This document shows, in pieces, positions 1-4,659 of a stretch of 6,358 nucleotides of DNA (position 1 is its first letter; each line of letters starts with the position of its first letter). The translations under genes and the position numbers were made by a program. The notes below the pieces were generated by a model, which saw nothing but the letters and a program-made list of their open reading frames with translations, searched no databases and had not been told where the DNA came from. Source of the DNA: an uncultured Lachnospiraceae bacterium (GTDB taxonomy: Bacteria; Bacillota; Clostridia; Lachnospirales; Lachnospiraceae); NCBI GenBank assembly GCA_947631755.1, contig CANRMO010000143.1, forward strand, positions 1 through 6,358. The letters are read 5' to 3'.

Positions 1-447
1 GCCGTAAGAGCCGTGGGGTGGTTTACGGATGTGTGGATGAGGATCTGCGGGGATAAAAACCCGGCCTCTTATGAGGTTTTTCATTCATTATCTACCGAGT
101 TTGCCAGAAGATTTAACGAACACAATCCTGACTCCACGGAAATATATTATCAGAGTTTTGCTTTTGTCATGAAGTATTGTTTCAGTGATATGCTCCTGTT
201 TCTGCCCTATCTTGTCGTGGCTGCGTTTGAGGGGAAGAATGACGGCCTTCTGGCTCCGCGGGCGGTCCGCTGGGGAGAGTTCCGGGGGATCTATACCGGG
301 GCGGGACGGCGGGGAGTTTCCCACTGTGATGAGGTCGATCTGCGCAGGCACGCCCTGTCGCGGAAACCGGCAGGGGAAAATGAGATCTCAGACATGCCGG
401 GATTTTACTGCCGGGTGGTGAGGGAATTGGGGGCAAAAGGATTTTAA
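1..447 (+). CDS. Lipase-like alpha/beta hydrolase, C-terminal part (5' end outside window)
   Basis: The reading frame is open from base 1 to a TAA at 445-447 and gives 148 residues. It looks like the C-terminal part of a secreted or cell-associated esterase/lipase of the bacterial family I type. In that family a catalytic Asp lies in an NDGLV motif and the catalytic His in an NHLDEVNQ-like motif. Here the matches are KNDGLL, with Asp81 of the visible fragment, and SHCDEVD, with His108. The Asp two residues after the His (Asp110) is where family I lipases carry a calcium ligand. The nucleophile Ser and its GxSxG motif would lie upstream of the window. A GTG at 13 is in frame but has no ribosome binding site, and the frame continues upstream, so I treat the gene as cut by the window edge. 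The MBL hydrolase follows after 17 bases, which suggests co-transcription. The substrate cannot be told from this fragment; an acyl ester or triglyceride is inferred. Confidence 0.72.
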   Translation, partial: AVRAVGWFTDVWMRICGDKNPASYEVFHSLSTEFARRFNEHNPDSTEIYYQSFAFVMKYCFSDMLLFLPYLVVAAFEGKNDGLLAPRAVRWGEFRGIYTGAGRRGVSHCDEVDLRRHALSRKPAGENEISDMPGFYCRVVRELGAKGF

Positions 448-464
448 AGGATGAGGAATGTCAT

Positions 465-1307
465 ATGCGGATAGTGAATCTGGTCGAGAATACCGCGGGG
501 AGACCCGGCTGTTTATCGGAGCACGGACTGAGTTTTTATATTGAGACAAACAAACACCGGCTTCTGGTTGACACGGGGGCTTCCGGCGCCTTTATCAAAA
601 ATGCCGGAATATGCGGCATCGATTTAAAAAAGATAGATTTGCTTATACTGAGCCACGGGCATTACGACCATGCGGGAGGCATACTGGAATTTGCCGCGAT
701 AAATCCCGGCGCAGATATTTATATGCAGAGGAAAGCGTTAGGAGAGTATTATCACAGGACGGAGGAGGGGGAGAGATATATCGGTGTCGATCCGAAAATT
801 TCGGAGCTGCCGCAGCTCACTCTGCTGGAGGGGGACTGCCGCCTGGATGATGAACTCGCCCTGTTTGCCGGGGTGACGGGAAAGAAGCTGTGGCCGGAGG
901 GAAATCTGGAGCTGAAGTGCCGGAGAGGCGGGTCATTTGTCCAGGATGATTTTTCCCATGAGCAGTATCTCGTGGTTTCGGAGGGAGATTTGCACGTCCT
1001 TGTCTCTGGCTGTGCCCACAACGGAATACTAAATATTCTCGAGAGATATGAGGCTCTGTATGACGGCGCGCCCTCTGCGGTGATCAGCGGCTTCCACATG
1101 CGAAAGAAAGGCGGGTATCTGCCGCAGGATGTGGAAGTGATGGAAGAGACGGCCAGGGAATTGAAAGAGAGGGATACTGTGTACTATACGGGGCACTGCA
1201 CGGGGGAATACCCGTTCGAGGTGATGAAGGCGATACTGGGAGAAAAGCTGGTTTATGTGCACAGCGGAGATGAGATCAGGCTCTCTTTCCTTGAGAAAGG
1301 ATCATGA
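465..1307 (+). CDS. MBL-fold metallo-hydrolase, COG1237 type
   Basis: This complete 280-residue protein is a metallo-beta-lactamase-fold hydrolase, expected to bind two metal ions in the cytoplasm (no signal peptide is visible). The metal-binding motif HxHxDH is SHGHYDHAGG, with His64, His66, Asp68 and His69. Later ligand or signature motifs are SGCAHNG (His185), SGFHM (His211) and TGHCTG (His244). The combination of GCAH, GFH and GHCTG is typical of the COG1237 branch, often annotated as a dihydropterin/ribofuranosylaminobenzene phosphate synthase relative. That name comes from methanogen work, and the real reaction in Clostridia is not settled, so I do not assign a substrate. The length fits the family. 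The ATG at 465 is preceded by GAGGA at 453-457 with 7 bases of spacing. It lies 17 bases after the lipase stop codon and probably shares its transcript, which would end at the hairpin at 1322-1346. Confidence 0.88.
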   Translation: MRIVNLVENTAGRPGCLSEHGLSFYIETNKHRLLVDTGASGAFIKNAGICGIDLKKIDLLILSHGHYDHAGGILEFAAINPGADIYMQRKALGEYYHRTEEGERYIGVDPKISELPQLTLLEGDCRLDDELALFAGVTGKKLWPEGNLELKCRRGGSFVQDDFSHEQYLVVSEGDLHVLVSGCAHNGILNILERYEALYDGAPSAVISGFHMRKKGGYLPQDVEVMEETARELKERDTVYYTGHCTGEYPFEVMKAILGEKLVYVHSGDEIRLSFLEKGS

Positions 1308-1321
1308 ATTTCGATAAAAAT

Positions 1322-1346
1322 AAAACCGCCCTTTTAGGCGGTTTTT
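1322..1346. terminator. Bidirectional rho-independent terminator
   Basis: A perfect 9-bp stem pairs 1322-1330 (AAAACCGCC) with 1337-1345 (GGCGGTTTT) around a 6-base loop. On the plus strand it ends in a T run (1342-1346), 15 bases after the MBL gene stop. On the minus strand the A-rich stretch at 1313-1325 becomes a T-rich tail, and the hairpin lies 8 bases past the 3' end of tRNA-Ala. It therefore sits between converging transcripts and can end both. Confidence 0.9.
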
Positions 1347-1353
1347 GTTGGAA

Positions 1354-1426
1354 TGGAGTATACGGGACTTGAACCCGTGGCCTCCACACTGCCAGTGTGG
1401 CGCGCTCCCAACTGCGCCAATACCCC
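1354..1426 (-). tRNA. tRNA-Ala (anticodon GGC)
   Basis: The minus strand folds into a complete 73-nt cloverleaf. The acceptor stem is GGGGTAT/ATACTCC, which contains the G3-U70 wobble pair that identifies alanine tRNAs, with A at the discriminator position. The D stem is GCGC/GCGC. The anticodon stem CCACA/TGTGG closes the loop CTGGCAG, giving anticodon GGC, which reads GCC and GCU. The T arm is ACGGG-TTCAAGT-CCCGT. The bases after the discriminator are TTC, so CCA is not encoded and must be added after transcription. It is the second gene of a tRNA unit, 29 bases after tRNA-Pro. Confidence 0.97.
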
Positions 1427-1455
1427 ATACATAAATGATATTGAATAACGGATAA

Positions 1456-1529
1456 TCGGAGTAACAGGATTTGAACCTGCGACCTCACGGCCCCCAGCCG
1501 TGCGCGCTACCAAACTACGCCATACTCCG
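1456..1529 (-). tRNA. tRNA-Pro (anticodon GGG)
   Basis: The minus strand folds into a 74-nt cloverleaf. The acceptor stem is CGGAGTA/TACTCCG, with the C1-G72 pair and A73 discriminator seen in bacterial proline tRNAs. The D stem is GCGT/GCGC with one U-G pair. The anticodon stem CACGG/CCGTG closes the loop CTGGGGG, giving anticodon GGG for codons CCC and CCU. The T arm is GCAGG-TTCAAAT-CCTGT. The 3' CCA is not encoded (TTA follows the discriminator). It is the first gene of the unit, with its likely promoter about 55 bases upstream. Confidence 0.97.
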
Positions 1530-1583
1530 TATTATGCAGAGGACATTCTGTTTTTTTAAAAGAAATGCCATACACTAGATTTA

Positions 1584-1612
1584 ACTATATCACAGATCTG
1601 TGTTTTTTGCAA
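1584..1612 (-). promoter_or_regulatory. Probable promoter of the tRNA-Pro/tRNA-Ala unit
   Basis: Read on the minus strand, a -35 box TTGCAA (1612-1607) and a -10 box TATAGT (1589-1584) are separated by exactly 17 bases. Transcription would start near 1577, about 48 bases before the mature 5' end of tRNA-Pro, leaving a leader for RNase P to remove. The -35 is a moderate match and the -10 a good match to the sigma-A consensus. The spacer contains a 12-base perfect palindrome, listed separately. Confidence 0.6.
1591..1602. repeat. 12-base perfect palindrome in the tRNA promoter spacer
   Basis: CACAGATCTGTG is its own reverse complement and lies between the -35 and -10 boxes of the inferred tRNA promoter. 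Its position fits a dimeric regulator site, but no regulator is known from the sequence and a 12-base palindrome can occur by chance. The half ATCTGTG occurs again at 1690-1696, at the -10 box of the opposing antiporter promoter. Confidence 0.4.
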
Positions 1613-1626
1613 AACAATTTTTAAAA

Positions 1627-1650
1627 AATTTTACTAGCCCCAATTTTACT
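1627..1650. repeat. Direct repeat between the divergent promoters
   Basis: AATTTTACT occurs at 1627-1635 and again at 1642-1650, a 15-base period, in the gap between the two outward-facing promoters. A short stem, GCCCC (1637-1641) with GGGGC (1653-1657), can also form here, followed by a G-rich run up to 1662 next to the antiporter -35 box. No function can be assigned; it may be a regulator site, an upstream promoter element, or chance in low-complexity DNA. Confidence 0.3.
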
Positions 1651-1664
1651 GGGGGGCGGGGGAG

Positions 1665-1693
1665 TTGACTTTTCAGGAGTAATCTGCTAATCT
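1665..1693 (+). promoter_or_regulatory. Probable sigma-A promoter of the antiporter gene
   Basis: A -35 box TTGACT (1665-1670) and a -10 box TAATCT (1688-1693) are separated by 17 bases. The start of transcription would be near 1700, leaving a leader of about 27 bases that carries the AAGGAG ribosome binding site (1713-1718). The leader is too short for a riboswitch. This promoter faces away from the tRNA promoter. Confidence 0.65.
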
Positions 1694-1726
1694 GTGAAAA
1701 AGATGTAGAGAAAAGGAGAACGGTTT

Positions 1727-2710
1727 ATGCAGATTTTATTTTATATTCTTTTGCTGGTGGTCGGTTTTATCGCTCTGATCAAGGGAGCAGATTTCTTTGT
1801 AGATGGAAGTGCGGGGATTGCCCGCCTTTTTCATGTGCCGGGGGTGATCATTGGACTGACGATCGTGGCCATGGGGACAAGCGCTCCGGAGCTGGCGGTC
1901 AGTGTCTCGGCGGGGCTTTCCGGCTCAAATGCCATTGCCGTCAGCAATGTAGTCGGATCTAATATTTTCAATCTCCTCAGTGTTCTGGGGATCTGCGCCA
2001 TCATGAGGCCCCTGCCGGTGGATGAGGGGATAAAAAAGAGAGATTTTCCGATCTCGCTGGCCGCCACTCTCTTAGTTGGCATTTTCTGCGGCAATCTTGT
2101 CTTTGCGGGAAAGATTGCCAATTTGCGCGATGTTGCTGCACAGGCCGGTACTCTGGGGCGGTGGAACGGACTTGTCCTTTTGGTATTATTTACTTTCTAT
2201 ATTGTTTATACCATTTACCTGGCAAAGAAGAACCCGGTCACGGAGGAAGAGGAGGCGGAGACGATGCCGCTCTGGAAGAATATTCTGTTTATCCTATTTG
2301 GGCTGGCGGCCATCGTCATCGGGGGTCAGCTCGTTGTCAATAATGCGAAAGCGCTTGCCCTGGCCTGGGGGATGAGTGAGACACTGGTGGGACTGACGAT
2401 TGTTGCCATCGGGACAAGCCTGCCGGAGCTGGTTACCTCGGTCGTCGCCTCCGGCAAGGGGCAAAACGGCATGGCCATCGGCAATGTGGTGGGATCGAAT
2501 ATTTTCAATCTTTTACTGATCCTTGGCCTGTCGGCCACACTCCACCCCATACAGATTTCTCTGGCGTCATTTGTGGACATGGGCATGTTGTTAGGCGTGA
2601 GCCTGATCGTCTATGCCTTTGTGTGTTCCGGAAAAAAGGTGAACCGGGCCGAGGGTGGGATCATGGTGCTGATGTATGTTGCTTATACCGCCTATGCGAT
2701 CGTCCGGTAA
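1727..2710 (+). CDS. Calcium/sodium antiporter, CaCA family (YrbG-like)
   Basis: This 327-residue integral membrane protein exchanges cations, most likely Ca2+ out for Na+ or H+ in, across the cytoplasmic membrane. It has the two inverted alpha repeats that define the CaCA superfamily. Alpha-1 has GLTIVAMGTSAPEL (43-56) and SNVVGSNIFNLLSVLG (73-88). Alpha-2 has GLTIVAIGTSLPEL (222-235) and GNVVGSNIFNLLLILG (252-267). Glu55 and Glu234 match the ion-binding glutamates known from the archaeal exchanger NCX_Mj. About ten hydrophobic segments are visible, and a short acidic loop (EEEEAE, near 173-178) separates the halves, as in YrbG-like proteins. The length is normal. The ATG at 1727 has AAGGAG 8 bases upstream. 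It appears to be a single-gene transcript between its own promoter and the hairpin at 2763. The ion preference is inferred from the family; K+-dependence cannot be judged. Confidence 0.93.
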   Translation: MQILFYILLLVVGFIALIKGADFFVDGSAGIARLFHVPGVIIGLTIVAMGTSAPELAVSVSAGLSGSNAIAVSNVVGSNIFNLLSVLGICAIMRPLPVDEGIKKRDFPISLAATLLVGIFCGNLVFAGKIANLRDVAAQAGTLGRWNGLVLLVLFTFYIVYTIYLAKKNPVTEEEEAETMPLWKNILFILFGLAAIVIGGQLVVNNAKALALAWGMSETLVGLTIVAIGTSLPELVTSVVASGKGQNGMAIGNVVGSNIFNLLLILGLSATLHPIQISLASFVDMGMLLGVSLIVYAFVCSGKKVNRAEGGIMVLMYVAYTAYAIVR

Positions 2711-2762
2711 GGACACAGGTTTTGGTATATAGTGCGGAGAAAATGAGAGAATAGGACGGAAG

Positions 2763-2840
2763 ATAGCCTGTAAATTACTAACATGCGGTATTGCTTTGCA
2801 GCATATCGCGTTTTCGTAATTTACAGGCTATATTTTTCTT
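2763..2840 (+). terminator. Long hairpin terminator after the antiporter gene
   Basis: Perfect 16-base arms, ATAGCCTGTAAATTAC (2763-2778) and its complement (2816-2831), enclose 37 bases. Those 37 bases contain a second stem, GCGGTAT with ATATCGC, topped by GCT/AGC around a TTGC loop. The T-rich tail TTTTTCTT (2833-2840) follows at once, so this is a plus-strand rho-independent terminator 52 bases after the antiporter stop. There is no matching T run on the other strand. The stem is much longer than an ordinary terminator such as the one at 1322. Confidence 0.82.
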
Positions 2841-2856
2841 ACTTAACAGATTATGG

Positions 2857-2873
2857 TTGTGCATATTTCACAA
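2857..2873. promoter_or_regulatory. Inverted repeat upstream of the fructose operon promoter
   Basis: TTGTG (2857-2861) and CACAA (2869-2873) form a perfect inverted repeat with a 7-base gap, about 43 bases upstream of the -35 box. The shape is like an activator or repressor half-site pair, loosely similar to Crp-type sites, but the spacing is not that of a standard Crp site and no such protein is in the window. It may also be chance in AT-rich DNA. Confidence 0.3.
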
Positions 2874-2901
2874 AAATGAATTTGATTGTTTGTGGAAGAT
2901 T

Positions 2902-2927
2902 TTGACTGAAAATGATTGACACTGAAA
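2902..2927 (+). promoter_or_regulatory. Possible FruR operator: direct repeats over the -35 region
   Basis: TTGAC occurs at 2902-2906 and 2916-2920, and ACTGAAA at 2905-2911 and 2921-2927. Two related copies therefore lie in tandem, the second covering the -35 box. DeoR-type sugar regulators often bind short direct repeats near the promoter of their own operon, so self-regulation by FruR is a reasonable inference. The two repeat pairs have different periods (14 and 16), which weakens the case. Confidence 0.35.
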
Positions 2928-2944
2928 GAATGTGAGCGTATAAT
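2916..2944 (+). promoter_or_regulatory. Consensus sigma-A promoter of the fruRKA operon
   Basis: TTGACA (2916-2921) and TATAAT (2939-2944) both match the sigma-A consensus perfectly and are separated by 17 bases. Transcription would start near 2951, about 25 bases before the fruR start codon, leaving no room for a riboswitch or attenuator. Such a strong core promoter implies that expression is held down by a repressor, consistent with the FruR gene directly downstream. Confidence 0.9.
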
Positions 2945-2975
2945 ACAGATATCATAAGAAATTGGAGGTGAGGGG

Positions 2976-3743
2976 ATGCTCACAGAAGAACGGCTTCAGC
3001 TCATCCAGGAACTGGTAGAAAAGAGAAACAGCATATCGATCCAGGAGTTAATGGCGGAACTGGATATTTCGGAATCAACGGCCCGCCGTGATATTGCTCT
3101 GTTGGATGAGCAGGGGAGGATCAATAAAGTGCGCGGCGGCGCGATGGCAAAGGATGGGCGCTATTTAACAAAAGATGACACGGTGTCCAGCCGGCAGGAT
3201 AAAAATTTAGAGGAAAAAAGAAGGATTGCCCGATATGCCGCATCCCTCATTACTGCCAATGATTTTGTTTTCCTGGATGCGGGGACAACGACAGAACTTA
3301 TGATTGAGTATCTGACAGAAAAAAATGCAGTGTTTGTGACGAATGCCGTTTCTCATGCAAAGAAACTTTCCCATAGAGGATATACTACATATATCCTTGG
3401 CGGAGAGTTCAAGGCGACAACAGAGGCGATCGTGGGGGAAGAGGCAGTAGAGTGCCTGCAAAAGTACAATTTTTCAAAAGGCTTCTGGGGAACAAATGGT
3501 GTCAGTGCAGAGAGCGGATTCACGACTCCGGATCTGAGAGAGGCAATGATCAAAAAAACATCTATGCAAAAGTGTGCAGAATGTTATGTGCTCTGTGATC
3601 CGAGTAAATTTTCGCAGATTTCATGTGTAAAATTTGCTGATTTTGCAAATGCTTTCATTATTACTACAGAATTGAGTGAAGATGTTGTGCCGTTCTGCCA
3701 GGATTATGTTGCGAGCAACAATGTATTGGAGGTGAGAAAGTGA
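2976..3743 (+). CDS. fruR: DeoR-family repressor of the fructose operon (FruR)
   Basis: This 255-residue cytoplasmic regulator has the normal DeoR-family length and layout. Residues 1-57 form the winged helix-turn-helix, with the family signature ISIQELMAELDISESTARRD (20-39) followed by the wing KVRGGA (51-56). Residues from about 75 to 230 form the sugar-phosphate sensing domain, with DAGTTTEL (101-108), GTNGVS (172-177), GFTTPDLREA (181-190) and VLCDPSKF (205-212). As first gene of an operon with fruK and fruA it most likely represses that operon and its own expression, and is released by fructose 1-phosphate, as known for Gram-positive FruR proteins of this type. The ATG at 2976 has GGAGGTGA (2964-2971) in front. 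Its codon use looks more AT-rich than that of the flanking genes. The last bases overlap the fruK start. Confidence 0.9.
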   Translation: MLTEERLQLIQELVEKRNSISIQELMAELDISESTARRDIALLDEQGRINKVRGGAMAKDGRYLTKDDTVSSRQDKNLEEKRRIARYAASLITANDFVFLDAGTTTELMIEYLTEKNAVFVTNAVSHAKKLSHRGYTTYILGGEFKATTEAIVGEEAVECLQKYNFSKGFWGTNGVSAESGFTTPDLREAMIKKTSMQKCAECYVLCDPSKFSQISCVKFADFANAFIITTELSEDVVPFCQDYVASNNVLEVRK

Positions 3744-4648
3744 TCTATACAGTAACCTTTAATCCGTCACTGGACTATATCGTCAGTGTGGATGATTTCA
3801 GGGCGGGCCAGGTAAACCGCACCACGGAGGAGATTATTTATCCGGGAGGGAAAGGGATCAATGTATCTATTGTGCTGAAAAATCTGGGATTTGACAGCAC
3901 GGCTCTTGGATTTCTGGCGGGTTTTACCGGCGACGAGATTCGCAGGCTCATGGAAAAACAGGGAATTAAGGCAGAGTTTATTTATGTTCCCACTGGTTTT
4001 TCTCGCATCAATATGAAACTCCGTTCCCGGGAGGAGAGTGAGATTAACGGCCAGGGACCGGCGATGGGAGAGGAAGATGTCCGCAAACTGTTCCAGAAAT
4101 TGGAGGAGCTGAAAGACGGGGATATTCTTGTCCTGGCGGGGAGCATACCGTCATCCCTGCCGGAATCAATTTACATGGATATCATGAAAGACCTGCAAAA
4201 AAAGGATATTCTGATCGCGGTGGACGCCACAAAAGACCTGCTGGTCAATGTGCTCCCCTATCATCCCTTTCTGGTCAAACCAAATAACCATGAGCTGGGA
4301 GAGATTTTCGGGCGGCCGCTCACAGATAAAAAAGATGTCATACATTATGCCGGGAAACTGCAGGAAAAAGGGGCGAGGAATGTGCTTGTCTCGATGGCGG
4401 GGGACGGCGCTGTGCTGGTAGCTGAGAATGGCAGTGTGTATGAGCGGAGGGCCCCTGAGGGGAAAGTTGTAAATTCAGTGGGGGCCGGAGATTCCATGGT
4501 TGCGGGATTCCTGGCGGGATATCTCGAGTCCGGGGACTATGAAAAAGCCTTTTTGATGGGGATTTGTACCGGGAGTGCCAGCGCATTTTCAGAAGGGCTG
4601 GCGACGAGGGAATCAGCGGAAAAAATAATGAATGAGCAAATTTTATAG
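3740..4648 (+). CDS. fruK: 1-phosphofructokinase
   Basis: This 302-residue cytoplasmic kinase of the PfkB/ribokinase family phosphorylates fructose 1-phosphate to fructose 1,6-bisphosphate with ATP. The N-terminus TVTFNPSLDYIVSVDDF (4-20) and YPGGKGINVS (34-43) form the substrate site. ESEINGQGP (99-107) and KPNNHELGEIF (180-190) are typical of 1-phosphofructokinases and related tagatose 6-phosphate kinases. The second PfkB signature, NSVGAGDSMVAGFLAGY (245-261), contains the catalytic base Asp251 and the anion hole. The start is GTG at 3740, overlapping the fruR stop as GTGA, with GGAGGTGA (3728-3735) inside the fruR coding end, so translation is probably coupled. The sequence alone could also suit a tagatose 6-phosphate kinase, but its place between fruR and a fructose-type enzyme II makes fructose 1-phosphate the likely substrate. 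Confidence 0.94.
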   Translation: MIYTVTFNPSLDYIVSVDDFRAGQVNRTTEEIIYPGGKGINVSIVLKNLGFDSTALGFLAGFTGDEIRRLMEKQGIKAEFIYVPTGFSRINMKLRSREESEINGQGPAMGEEDVRKLFQKLEELKDGDILVLAGSIPSSLPESIYMDIMKDLQKKDILIAVDATKDLLVNVLPYHPFLVKPNNHELGEIFGRPLTDKKDVIHYAGKLQEKGARNVLVSMAGDGAVLVAENGSVYERRAPEGKVVNSVGAGDSMVAGFLAGYLESGDYEKAFLMGICTGSASAFSEGLATRESAEKIMNEQIL

Positions 4649-4659
4649 GAGGTGGTCAT

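Noticed and set aside
13..447. GTG at 13 as a true start of a 144-residue protein
   Set aside because: There is no ribosome binding site before it, the frame stays open to base 1, and the product has only the C-terminal catalytic residues of a lipase, so the gene is cut by the window edge.
752..1099. 115-codon open frame on the minus strand
   Set aside because: It lies wholly opposite the MBL hydrolase and its composition (Ser, Pro, Arg rich) is typical of an antisense shadow.
1276..1488. 70-codon open frame on the minus strand
   Set aside because: It runs across the terminator and tRNA-Ala and into tRNA-Pro, so it cannot be a real protein gene.
1651..1662. G-quadruplex in the G-rich run before the antiporter promoter
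   Set aside because: There are only two G runs separated by one C, with no four-run pattern with loops, so a stable intramolecular quadruplex is not supported.
1850..2510. Near-identical DNA stretches about 540 bases apart inside the antiporter gene
   Set aside because: They encode the two alpha repeats that define CaCA exchangers, an ancient internal duplication, not a mobile or recombination repeat.
2945..2975. Riboswitch or attenuator before fruR
   Set aside because: The predicted leader is only about 25 bases and mostly ribosome binding site, too short for either.
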